From an uncultured bacterium (GTDB lineage Bacteria > Bacteroidota > Bacteroidia > Bacteroidales > Bacteroidaceae): a stretch of DNA of 64,000 nucleotides. Made by a program: the position numbers and the translations under genes. The notes below the pieces were generated by a model. It did not search any database and was not told where the DNA came from. It saw only the letters and a program-made list of their open reading frames with translations. The stretch is from assembly GCA_905215555.1 (NCBI GenBank), contig CAJMQU010000018.1, forward strand, positions 16,548 through 80,547, in the 5' to 3' direction. Shown one piece after another: positions 52,964 to 60,844 of the stretch. The number at the start of each line of letters is the position of its first letter. The stretch's first letter is position 1.

Positions 52964-54778
52964 ATGAGAAATTTCCATCAGCACGGCATTGATACCCGTG
53001 GCCGCACCAGCGGCAAAATCAAGACCATCTGTCCCCAGTGCAACGCCACTCGCGGACACAAAGGCAACAAATCCTTCTCCATCGACCTCGACAAGGGCGT
53101 GTGCTACTGCCACCATTGCGGCTATAAACTCTACGTGCCCGATGATGCCGAAGAACGGGAACGCCAACTGCGAAAAGAAAAATACAGCCGAGCCAACAAG
53201 CTCCCCTCCCACTTCCGCCGCCCCGTCTTCGACCCCGCCCGGACCAATCTCAGCGAGAAGCTGGAACGGTACTGGACACAGGAACGCTGCCTGGCACAGC
53301 ACTTGCTGCCCGACCTGCACATCACCGAAGAACGAGTGAAGCTGCCCGAAAGCAACGAAGAGGAGAACTGCCTATGCTTCAACTACTTCGAGAACGGAAC
53401 ACTCATCAACACCAAGTACCGAAGCGGCCGGAAGCACTTCATGATGGTGAAGGGCGCCGAGCTTATCCCCTACAACATCGATGCCATACTGGACACTCCG
53501 GAATGCATCATCACCGAAGGTGAATTCGATGCCGCCGCTTTCATGACCACCGGCCGGAAGGATGTCATCTCCGTACCCGCCGGCGCACAAAGCAACCTCA
53601 ACTGGATGGACCGCTTCGTAGAGACGCACTTCGAACCCAAGAAACTGATCTACATCGCCGTCGACGAGGATAATGCCGGACAGTTGCTGTGTGCAGAACT
53701 GGTGCGACGCCTCGGTGCGGACCGTTGCCGCCTGGTGCACTTCGGCCCCGGATGTAAAGACGCCAACGAGCACCTGGTCAAGTATGGCGCTGAAAGCCTG
53801 CTCATCACCCTGGCACAGGCCGAAGAAATCCCGCTGGAAGGCGTCTTTACCGCCGAAGACTGTCAGGACACCCTCCGCACGCTCTTCGAAAACGGCCTGC
53901 AACGGGGAGCCGAAACGGGATGGGACAATCTGGACGAGAACTGCACCTTCGAGACCGGACGCCTTCTGGTGACGACAGGACGCCCCGGTGAAGGGAAATC
54001 GGAATTCATCGACGAACTCGTCCTGCGCCTCTGCCTGCGCCACGAGTGGAAAATCAGCTTCTTCAGCCCCGAAAACATGCCTATGGAGTACCACCTGGCC
54101 AAGCTTTCCGAAAAGTTGACCGGACACTCCTTCCGCCCCGGTCCGGGCATGACGGAAGCCCTCTACAACCGGACGGTGAGCTGGCTGACGAACAACGTGA
54201 CGCACATCTTGCCGGACGCAGGAAGCTACACCGTGGACTGCATCCTTGAGAAAGCCCGCCAACTGGTACGCCGCCGCGGGGTGCGCATCCTCGTCATCGA
54301 CCCGCTGAACCGCATCGACCAGCAACTGGAAGCGGGACAGACGGAACTGCAATACATCACCTCGCTGCTGAACAAGCTGGGCCGCTTCGCCTTGCAGCAC
54401 AAGTGCCTCGTGATCCTCGTGGCGCACCCGCGCAAGGTAAACCGCAATGCCGTCAACGGCGAACTGAGGCGGGTGGAGATGAATGACATCAACGGATCCG
54501 CCAACTTCGGCAACATGGCCGACTTCTGTATTACCGTAGACCGAAATGACGAGAAGGAAATCGTCACCGTCTACATCGACAAAGTGAGGTTCAAGCACTT
54601 GGGCAGCGCCCACACTTGTGCCAAGTTCGTCTACAACCGCCTTAACGGGCGTTACTGGCCCTGCGAGGAAGACATCGTGCACCGCCCCGACGGCGACAAA
54701 CCGGGACCGGTGAACACGGTGGTAGACAATGAAAACTGGTTGAAAAATATTGCAGAAGAAGGTTGCTTATTTGATTAA
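52964..54778 (+). CDS. TOPRIM primase-helicase (DnaB/T7 gp4-like)
   Basis: A 604-residue fusion. The N-terminal zinc ribbon (CPQCNATRGH ... CYCHHCG) is followed by a TOPRIM domain with IITEGEFDAAAF near residue 185 and YIAVDEDNAGQ near 231, and a RecA-like helicase domain with Walker A TTGRPGEGKS near 340 and Walker B RILVIDPLNRID near 442. The order resembles phage T7 gp4 and Twinkle. In the cassette it follows the DUF4373 protein, as replicative modules of phages do. Confidence 0.9.
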   Translation: MRNFHQHGIDTRGRTSGKIKTICPQCNATRGHKGNKSFSIDLDKGVCYCHHCGYKLYVPDDAEERERQLRKEKYSRANKLPSHFRRPVFDPARTNLSEKLERYWTQERCLAQHLLPDLHITEERVKLPESNEEENCLCFNYFENGTLINTKYRSGRKHFMMVKGAELIPYNIDAILDTPECIITEGEFDAAAFMTTGRKDVISVPAGAQSNLNWMDRFVETHFEPKKLIYIAVDEDNAGQLLCAELVRRLGADRCRLVHFGPGCKDANEHLVKYGAESLLITLAQAEEIPLEGVFTAEDCQDTLRTLFENGLQRGAETGWDNLDENCTFETGRLLVTTGRPGEGKSEFIDELVLRLCLRHEWKISFFSPENMPMEYHLAKLSEKLTGHSFRPGPGMTEALYNRTVSWLTNNVTHILPDAGSYTVDCILEKARQLVRRRGVRILVIDPLNRIDQQLEAGQTELQYITSLLNKLGRFALQHKCLVILVAHPRKVNRNAVNGELRRVEMNDINGSANFGNMADFCITVDRNDEKEIVTVYIDKVRFKHLGSAHTCAKFVYNRLNGRYWPCEEDIVHRPDGDKPGPVNTVVDNENWLKNIAEEGCLFD

Positions 54779-54785
54779 AATTCAG

Positions 54786-54793
54786 TACATTTG
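54786..54793 (+). promoter_or_regulatory. Candidate -7 box for the DUF4248 gene
   Basis: TACATTTG matches TAnnTTTG, 49 bases before the chosen ATG at 54843. Confidence 0.5.
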
Positions 54794-54842
54794 TAGAGAC
54801 AATAAACTTAATAAAAAACTAACAATTCATTCAAATTCGAGT

Positions 54843-55088
54843 ATGAAGAAAAACGAGGATTCCATCTTAGAAGTCTGCTTCCTGATACGCAGCTACGGGA
54901 AAGGCGAACTGGCCATGTGCTACATTCACGGAGTGACCCAACAAGCAGCAGTCAACCGCTTCAACAACTGGATACGCAAAGCGCCCGGACTGGAACAACG
55001 CCTGTTGGAAATGGGGATGAGCCGCACGGGCAGGAACTACACTCCCGCCCAGGTGCAAGCGATAGTCGACGCCTTCGGGGAACCTTAG
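54843..55088 (+). CDS. DUF4248-family protein
   Basis: An 81-residue protein (MKKNEDSILEVCFLIRSYGK) of the DUF4248 type, with a probable helix-turn-helix in the YIHGVTQQAAVNRFNNWIRK region and NYTPAQVQAIVDAFGEP at the end. I chose ATG 54843 because the upstream open part overlaps the previous gene and precedes the promoter box. The family is common in Bacteroides cassettes. A DNA-binding role is an inference. Confidence 0.85.
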   Translation: MKKNEDSILEVCFLIRSYGKGELAMCYIHGVTQQAAVNRFNNWIRKAPGLEQRLLEMGMSRTGRNYTPAQVQAIVDAFGEP

Positions 55089-55182
55089 AAAAAGTATATA
55101 ATAACCACAAAGTTGTTGCCGGCCAAAGAAATTAAAGTAAAGAAAACCGTTCAACTAATAAAAGGTTATCATAGAAAATGAA

Positions 55183-55190
55183 TATTTTTG
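55183..55190 (+). promoter_or_regulatory. Candidate -7 box for the inserted gene pair
   Basis: TATTTTTG matches TAnnTTTG about 95 bases ahead of the ATG at 55286. No clear upstream box. Confidence 0.35.
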
Positions 55191-55285
55191 CGCCCAGATT
55201 GAGATAACTCTTTCTGAAACGTACAAAAAATAAGAAGCGGCATGCTTTCTTGTAAGCCAAGATAAAGAATAAGATTAGATATTTT

Positions 55286-56095
55286 ATGACGAGGTTTGAT
55301 CCGAAACATCCACGGGGCAAATACCCGGGCATGGCGACAATGAAGCCACAGCATGTGCTCATTACCGGAAATGGCGAGGAGCGCACAAGCCATGTGACCG
55401 TGCCCAAAATCATGGAGGCTGTGTATAAAATTGACTCCAACGAATATGTCACCCTTGAAAAGTGCCGTCCGGTCCGTCTTGTGCGCGAAGCTGAGTGTTT
55501 CGCCATGAGTTTCTATCGCGACTCACACATTGCAGTTTATTTCAGAGTCAGGAAAAAGGTGCTCCGAATGGTTAAGAACGGTTTCTCCTGCGAGGCGGCG
55601 GCCGACATGATGTGCGATTTCTTCCAGTCAGCCGAATTGTCCGACATGTCGGACTGGACGTGCGAGGAATTGACCCCCACATCCCGAAAGAGCGCAAGCC
55701 TTAGTGTCGATGGCGAGGATTTCCGCTATTTCGGTAGTGCTGACGTTGTGGCAGCTCTTGAAAATATTATCGATGGAAAATCCGTATGGATGCTTTATGA
55801 CTTTACCTGCGAGAACGGAGGATATATAAACATCCGACGGTGTGGCGATGGCTCGATACATACAGCAAAGTACAAAGTGGAATGTGTCAGGTGGACCGAA
55901 CCGGCACCGACCGGCTACCGGGCTGTCATATCTGATGTCAGCCCCTTGCGGAGCTGGCTGTGGAATCTGGTCGACGGCTGCAAATTTCCTGACCCCACCC
56001 CCGAATGGGAAAGTTTTGATGTGACCGACTATTTCCAGCGATTGACTTTCAGGTTTTTAGACAAAGAAGATAAATCAGATAACGATGAATGGTAA
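55286..56095 (+). CDS. Unrecognised protein, first of inserted pair
   Basis: A 269-residue cytoplasmic-looking protein with no signal peptide or membrane span. It is mixed alpha/beta, with SFYRDSHIAVYFRVRKKVLR, CEAAADMMCDFFQ, and a late region rich in Trp and Tyr (RSWLWNLVDGCKFPDP). I do not recognise the family. It ends 11 bases inside the SEL1-repeat gene, so they are probably co-translated. Both stand between cassette genes that usually are adjacent, and codon use looks different from neighbours. Confidence 0.7.
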   Translation: MTRFDPKHPRGKYPGMATMKPQHVLITGNGEERTSHVTVPKIMEAVYKIDSNEYVTLEKCRPVRLVREAECFAMSFYRDSHIAVYFRVRKKVLRMVKNGFSCEAAADMMCDFFQSAELSDMSDWTCEELTPTSRKSASLSVDGEDFRYFGSADVVAALENIIDGKSVWMLYDFTCENGGYINIRRCGDGSIHTAKYKVECVRWTEPAPTGYRAVISDVSPLRSWLWNLVDGCKFPDPTPEWESFDVTDYFQRLTFRFLDKEDKSDNDEW

Positions 56096-57860
56096 ATACA
56101 GTCTGCCCGTAGTGAAGGCAGTAGATATGATCTGGACAAGTTTCGACCGCGAAGAAATACGGCGCGGCTACGCGATGCTTTTCCAGGCGGCGCAGCAAGG
56201 CGACGCCGATGCACTGGCATTCGTTGCCCGGTGCTTTATGGGTGAGGAATATGTGTGGAGCGGAGCCGGCTTCACCACCGACGATGCCAATGCCTCGAAG
56301 CTGATGCAGAAAAGTGCGTTGATGGGCAGTGCCACCGGCGTGCTCTGTGCCGTAAGAAGCGGCAACTTCACCCCTGCCGTGCAGCGGGGGACGCCTTTCG
56401 CATCGTTCAGGGAAGCTTTCGAGGAGATCCTCGGCCAGGCGAAGCGTGGCAATGCGTTTTGCTGCTATATGATAGGCAATGTCTATTACTGGGGCGACTA
56501 TCTGCTTGTCGAGCCGGAACTTGCCAAGCAATTCAAAACAGAGGACGAATACCATGCCTGGGCCTACCCGATAGCCCAAGAATGGTATGAGCGCAGCTTC
56601 AACGGACGCATCTGTGCCGGTTGGGGCAACTACTGCAAGATCCGCGAGTCGGGGCTGTGCGACATCAAAAACGATGCCTTTGAAGCCTATTACCAAGCCC
56701 TCGCAGAGATTTCCCCGGTGATCTGCAACAACTACGGACATTATCTCGGGCATGACAAGAAAAACCCTCAGGCAGCTCTGACATACTATGCCAAAGCTGC
56801 TTACCGTGGCGACCCGCAGGGTGCGTACAATGCCGGCCACACCTACGAAGCAGGCGAGGAAGTGGAGGAAAACATCGAAGTCGCCTATCAGTTCTATGAA
56901 ATGGCTGCCAAAGGAGGACATCCCGCGGGACAGTTCGAGATGGGCTACTATCATTTTGAAGGATGCGGCGGTGCGGAACAGGATTACGCCAAGGCTGTAC
57001 AATGGTTTGAAAAGGCGTATGAGAATCCCAAATGCAGCGACGTCACCAAGACGCAGGCAGCCGCCTACCTCGGCATTTGCTGTCAGGACGGCCTGGGAGT
57101 GGTGCAGGACGATGACGCGGCGTTGGAGTACCTTCAGGAAGCTGAAGAGAGAATGGACGACTTATGGGATAGCATCAAGGGAAAGGTGCTCAATGCGCTG
57201 GGGGTGGCATACGCTTTCGGTCGTGGCACCGATGAAGACATAGAACTTGGCTACCAGTATCTCGAAGATGCTGCAAAACTCGATTCGGAGGAGGCAAAAG
57301 AGTATCTACAATATATAAATTCGCCGGAGTACGAATCTGATGAACGGGTAAAGGAGGCAAAGGATATAGATCCGTTTTATCAGGGATTGGCGGAAAGAAT
57401 CAGAGAGGCTGCCGAAAAAGATTTGCATGAGGTGCTTGAGCAGATAGGAGATGAACATATTTATACGGCAGCCTTGGTCACCGACAGATACTGCTGCACC
57501 CTGTTTCTCGCAGTAAACACCGTTGAGTTTCTGAATGGAAACGGCGGACCTGACAGCGAGGGCAAATGGTATCCCGATGAATGGGGGTACTCCGACGCCG
57601 ACAACAGCGAACTGTCGAGACTCAGCAAATTGCTGTGGGAACATCACGACAGTCTGCCGGGCGAAGCCTTTTTCTTCGATGCCGTCATATCCGCCATGAA
57701 ACAGCTCAAGGAGGCGGGAGCATTCGGGGGATGCCCGGAAGAGATAACATTCTTTGTCTCCATATCGGATGACGAAGAGGCTGATAATCTTGAAGATTTT
57801 TCGGCAAAACAACTGAACTCGCCGGAACTGGCCGCCGCGTTTTTGAATCGGGACAAATGA
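56085..57860 (+). CDS. SEL1-repeat protein with DUF4303-like C-terminus
   Basis: A 591-residue protein. At least four SEL1/TPR-like helix pairs run from about 20 to 430: RGYAMLFQAAQQGDADALAF, ALTYYAKAAYRGDPQGAYNA, VAYQFYEMAAKGGHPAGQFE and AVQWFEKAYENP. The C-terminal third (from about 440) has TDRYCCTLFLAVNTVEFL and WYPDEWGYSDADNSELSRL, a pattern like DUF4303, which occurs with immunity proteins of polymorphic toxins. The start ATG overlaps the previous gene by 11 bases. An immunity or effector-neutralising role is inferred. Confidence 0.75.
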   Translation: MNGKYSLPVVKAVDMIWTSFDREEIRRGYAMLFQAAQQGDADALAFVARCFMGEEYVWSGAGFTTDDANASKLMQKSALMGSATGVLCAVRSGNFTPAVQRGTPFASFREAFEEILGQAKRGNAFCCYMIGNVYYWGDYLLVEPELAKQFKTEDEYHAWAYPIAQEWYERSFNGRICAGWGNYCKIRESGLCDIKNDAFEAYYQALAEISPVICNNYGHYLGHDKKNPQAALTYYAKAAYRGDPQGAYNAGHTYEAGEEVEENIEVAYQFYEMAAKGGHPAGQFEMGYYHFEGCGGAEQDYAKAVQWFEKAYENPKCSDVTKTQAAAYLGICCQDGLGVVQDDDAALEYLQEAEERMDDLWDSIKGKVLNALGVAYAFGRGTDEDIELGYQYLEDAAKLDSEEAKEYLQYINSPEYESDERVKEAKDIDPFYQGLAERIREAAEKDLHEVLEQIGDEHIYTAALVTDRYCCTLFLAVNTVEFLNGNGGPDSEGKWYPDEWGYSDADNSELSRLSKLLWEHHDSLPGEAFFFDAVISAMKQLKEAGAFGGCPEEITFFVSISDDEEADNLEDFSAKQLNSPELAAAFLNRDK

Positions 57861-57967
57861 AGCAATCTACAAGAATCATGATAAAGTATCGGGACAAATA
57901 CGTTCGCTCACCATTTGAAAGCAGCGGAAGCAAGATAATCAAATTCACTAAAACACTTGATAACTAA
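57857..57967 (+). CDS. Possible 36-residue ORF overlapping the SEL1 gene stop
   Basis: ATG 57857 overlaps the previous stop by one codon and is open for 36 residues (MKQSTRIMIKYRDKYVRS start, basic overall). The overlap suggests coupled translation, but length and lack of known relatives make it doubtful. It may be a remnant of a larger gene. Confidence 0.3.
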   Translation: MKQSTRIMIKYRDKYVRSPFESSGSKIIKFTKTLDN

Positions 57968-57979
57968 ATCTTTGGGCAA

Positions 57980-58075
57980 ATGACTATGGATTGTATTTCT
58001 AAGCGTATCGAAGAAATATCGGATAAAAGGGCTTTTTTAGCATTCTTGGACGAACTGAGCGGCAACCTCACATAA
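57980..58075 (+). CDS. Possible 31-residue ORF ahead of the CCTCA repeats
   Basis: ATG 57980 is open for 31 residues (MTMDCISKRIEEISDKRAFL...), amphipathic and plausibly helical. Its last codons run into the CCTCA repeats. It may be a small protein or the truncated end of a former gene removed with the insertion. Confidence 0.3.
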   Translation: MTMDCISKRIEEISDKRAFLAFLDELSGNLT

Positions 58076-58125
58076 CCTCATTTATCCTCACGTAACCTCA
58101 CGAAACCTCACGGAACCTCTCAGCG
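58066..58125 (+). repeat. Six direct repeats of 10-bp period ahead of the HU-like promoter
   Basis: CCTCA starts at 58066, 58076, 58086, 58096 and 58106, and CCTCT at 58116. The following five bases vary (cataa, tttat, cgtaa, cgaaa, cggaa). Exactly 10-bp spacing places every copy on one face of the helix. A GC-rich stretch (58124-58136) and the promoter box TATCTTTG at 58142-58149 follow directly. Confidence 0.9.
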
Positions 58126-58141
58126 CGCCGCGCGCCTGTCG

Positions 58142-58149
58142 TATCTTTG
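58142..58149 (+). promoter_or_regulatory. Candidate -7 box of the HU-like gene
   Basis: TATCTTTG matches TAnnTTTG and lies 95 bases before the start. The direct repeats occupy the region where the upstream box and any operator would be. Confidence 0.6.
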
Positions 58150-58243
58150 TTTCACCGGAGCGAAAGAAGAAATTATCTCATCTCTTCGCTTCGGAGAGAT
58201 AAAAACAACTTATTATTCATCAAACCTAAAATTTTACAGAGTT

Positions 58244-58759
58244 ATGTCAACAGCTTTAGTAATGCGCTCACAGCGCCACAAGAAAATTGGAGACGCAGCT
58301 TCCCCGATGGTTTTCACCCTGAAACGCAAGCCGAAAGATGCCAAAATCTTCAACCTTGCACGTATCGCACAAGACATCGAGGCACTGGGCGGAATGTCGG
58401 CCGAGGATGTGGAGCACGTGGGCAAGGCTATCGTCCGTCAGATGCGCCAGACCCTGACCGACGGTAACAGTGTACGCCTGGATGGTTTCGGGATTTTCCA
58501 CACCACTTTCAAATGCCGCGCCACCGAGGTGGCCAAGGACTGTACGGTGAAGAATATCGAACGTGTCAACATCCGCTTCAAGGTGGCCAACACCCTGCGA
58601 CTGGCAAACGACAGCATCGCCACCACCAAGGGAGGGCCGAACAACATCGTCTTCGAACTGGTGGCGGAAGATGACAAGCCGTCCACCGGTGGCGGCTCTT
58701 CTTCCGGCGGCAACGGCGAAGGTGGCGGCGGAGGTGTAGATGAGAATCCTCTGGGGTAG
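58244..58759 (+). CDS. HU-like DNA-binding protein with glycine-rich tail
   Basis: A 171-residue protein of the HU/IHF superfamily as found in Bacteroides cassettes. The HU-like dimer core spans roughly 20-125 (DAKIFNLARIAQDIEAL; VRLDGFGIFHTTFKC). The last 30 residues are Gly/Ser-rich (GGGSSSGGNGEGGGGG). It probably binds DNA non-specifically or bends it. It precedes smalltalk and amidase. A perfect stem follows its stop (58759-58766 with 58774-58781). Confidence 0.9.
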   Translation: MSTALVMRSQRHKKIGDAASPMVFTLKRKPKDAKIFNLARIAQDIEALGGMSAEDVEHVGKAIVRQMRQTLTDGNSVRLDGFGIFHTTFKCRATEVAKDCTVKNIERVNIRFKVANTLRLANDSIATTKGGPNNIVFELVAEDDKPSTGGGSSSGGNGEGGGGGVDENPLG

Positions 58760-58781
58760 GCTGCGCGATCATTGCGCAGCC
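58759..58781 (+). other. Perfect 8-bp hairpin at the HU-like gene stop
   Basis: GGCTGCGC and GCGCAGCC pair around the loop GATCATT. No T-run follows, so it is an mRNA-stabilising or attenuating stem rather than a proven terminator. Confidence 0.6.
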
Positions 58782-58828
58782 CGTTAACAGCTAATCACTA
58801 AATATTCATCACAAATCTCTTAATCTTT

Positions 58829-58930
58829 ATGAAAAAAACGACTTGGGACAAGATTCTGAAAGTAATCATCGCAGTGGCTTCGGCCGTAATCGGCGCTTTT
58901 AGTGCCAATGCCATGAACCTGTATCCCTGA
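58829..58930 (+). CDS. Smalltalk protein
   Basis: A 33-residue single-span peptide (MKKTTWDKILKVIIAVASAV then IGAFSANAMNLYP) with Lys-rich N-terminus, matching the very short Bacteroides smalltalk family by pattern. The amidase start overlaps its stop (TGATG), so the two are probably made together. In phages a small membrane peptide before a lysin is holin-like, but no holin activity is known here. Confidence 0.85.
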   Translation: MKKTTWDKILKVIIAVASAVIGAFSANAMNLYP

Positions 58931-59373
58931 TGAGAAAGATTGATTTAATCGTGATCCATTGCAGCGCCACGCGCGAGGACCGCCCCTTTACCGAACAGGA
59001 TTTGGACACTGCTCACCGCCTTCGCGGTTTTGATGGCATCGGCTATCATTTCTACGTTCGCCGTAACGGTGACATCAAGTCCACACGCTCAGTCGAGAGG
59101 GTCGGTGCCCACGTGCGTGGACACAATGCAAATTCAATTGGAATTTGTTATGAGGGTGGCTTGGATTGCCACGGAGTGGCAAAGGATACCCGGACGGAGT
59201 GGCAACAGCATTCACTACGGGTACTGGTACGGGCTTTGAAGATGGATTATCCGGAAGCAAAGGTTGTGGGGCATCGGGATTTAAGTCCGGATGTAAATGG
59301 AAATGGAGAGGTGGAACCGATGGAGTGGACGAAGGAATGTCCGTGCTTTGAGGTGGAGAAAGAGAGGTGGTGA
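58930..59373 (+). CDS. N-acetylmuramoyl-L-alanine amidase
   Basis: A 147-residue zinc amidase of the Amidase_2/PGRP type that cuts the glycan-peptide link of peptidoglycan. IDLIVIHCSATRE has the first zinc His, GIGYHFYVRRNGDI is conserved, and VVGHRDLSPD carries the second His, with CPCFEV near the C-terminus. No signal peptide is seen, as in phage endolysins. It starts inside the smalltalk stop and closes the cassette. Confidence 0.93.
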   Translation: MRKIDLIVIHCSATREDRPFTEQDLDTAHRLRGFDGIGYHFYVRRNGDIKSTRSVERVGAHVRGHNANSIGICYEGGLDCHGVAKDTRTEWQQHSLRVLVRALKMDYPEAKVVGHRDLSPDVNGNGEVEPMEWTKECPCFEVEKERW

Positions 59374-59395
59374 CACCTCTCTTTCTCATCATCGC

Positions 59396-60823
59396 TTACT
59401 TTCTCTTTATCAAAGAAAGAAATATACTCCATTCTTGCATTTTAAATAACCAAGATAAAAATAAATATAAACTCCAACCTACAACAAGGGGTATTAAAAG
59501 CTTCGCTAATACAGATAGAGGGAAACACGTAATTCCATACATAACTACTCCCATCACTATATTAAGAAACACTACAGGCAACAAGCCCCTAAACTGTACA
59601 CAATATCCAATATTTATAACTTTCCTTGAAAAATAAATTATAATTACCATATCAGCCACAGCATACAATACCAAACTAAAACACATTATTGTAATACCAA
59701 AAGGCACTGAGACTACAAGTAAAACAATAGCTACTATTTTTTTTATAACTTCCGCTTTTAAAGCATAGTCAGTTCGCCCTTTTACACTCAAAATATTATT
59801 ATTAATTTTCATGATTGGATCCCAAACGAAAGCAAGACTGAGAATTTTTATAAAGGCGACAGCTGGTAACCATTTTTCTGTCAAAAGAATAAGTACAAAA
59901 GATTCTGCTAGAACAAATAAGGTTACCATAAAAGGGAATATTACATAACACGAGATTCTCATATATTTCATAAACATAGAACGCAATTGCTCCATATCAT
60001 CCTGATATCTACATTGAATAGGATATACTGCGCGAACAATAACATTTGCTATATTTGCAGATGGAAACTGAGCCAACGTATATGATCGATTATAATATCC
60101 TAAATCACTTGCTGAAAAAAACTTTCCAATAATCAGAGAATAAAGATTAGAATAAAGCTCATGCATTAGCCCTGTCAACATTAATTTAGAGCCAAACCTA
60201 AAAAGAGAGCTAAAAGATTGATAAGAAAACTTCCAGCATGGTAGCCACCTTGAAAATACCCATAAAAAACATACGCGAAGAAAATTATTTGCTATACTTT
60301 GAAAAACCAAAGTCCATACACCATAACCACTATATGCCATCCACAGCCCTATTCCCCCACTTATAATAACAGCAATAAGCGATGCCATCGCTTGATGCTT
60401 AAAATCAAGGGCAATTGTCAACTTAGCTTGTTGAACTATCCCTAGTGACATTATTATCAAATTTATACCTAAAACACGGGTAACAATAGTCAACTGAGGT
60501 TCTTCAAAAAAATTCGCTATATAAGGAGCTAACAAATATAAAATTATATATATAAAAAGAGAGCCAAAGGCATTAAAATAAAAAGCTGTATTATAATCAG
60601 TTTCTGTTCTTTCTTGCTTTTGGACCAATGCAAAAGCAAAACCACTATCAATCAAGACTTGTGACAACGCCAAGAATATTCCTAACATAGCAATAAGCCC
60701 ATAGTCATCTGGAGAAAGAATACGTGCAATAATAATAGTTAATATAAACTGTATACCTTGCACAGAAAAGCGTTCTATTGCACTCCAAAACACACTTTTT
60801 GTAGCCTGCTCTTTAATAGACAT
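59396..60823 (-). CDS. Polysaccharide flippase, Wzx-like (MOP superfamily)
   Basis: A 475-residue membrane protein with about 12-14 predicted spans that should move lipid-linked EPS repeats across the inner membrane. The start SIKEQATKSVFWSAIERFSVQG and the GLIAMLGIFLALSQVLIDSGFA region are typical of the RfbX/Wzx group. I chose ATG 60823 over TTG 60829. It is separated from the other EPS genes by the cassette and lies on the opposite strand, ending 22 bases after the amidase. Confidence 0.92.
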   Translation of the reverse strand: MSIKEQATKSVFWSAIERFSVQGIQFILTIIIARILSPDDYGLIAMLGIFLALSQVLIDSGFAFALVQKQERTETDYNTAFYFNAFGSLFIYIILYLLAPYIANFFEEPQLTIVTRVLGINLIIMSLGIVQQAKLTIALDFKHQAMASLIAVIISGGIGLWMAYSGYGVWTLVFQSIANNFLRVCFLWVFSRWLPCWKFSYQSFSSLFRFGSKLMLTGLMHELYSNLYSLIIGKFFSASDLGYYNRSYTLAQFPSANIANVIVRAVYPIQCRYQDDMEQLRSMFMKYMRISCYVIFPFMVTLFVLAESFVLILLTEKWLPAVAFIKILSLAFVWDPIMKINNNILSVKGRTDYALKAEVIKKIVAIVLLVVSVPFGITIMCFSLVLYAVADMVIIIYFSRKVINIGYCVQFRGLLPVVFLNIVMGVVMYGITCFPLSVLAKLLIPLVVGWSLYLFLSWLFKMQEWSIFLSLIKRK

Positions 60824-60844
60824 TTCCAACTTTCTTTGATATAA

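Noticed and set aside
52742..52967. Open frames of Met-Pro-His-Leu-Ser type across the second array
   Set aside because: Same artefact as in the first array; no start signal or family.
53372..54682. 436-codon minus-strand frame opposite the primase-helicase
   Set aside because: Antisense shadow; zinc ribbon, TOPRIM and Walker motifs are on the plus strand.
51645..59373. Intact prophage
   Set aside because: No integrase, terminase, capsid or tail genes and no attachment-site repeats were seen; only replication-like and lysis-like genes are present.
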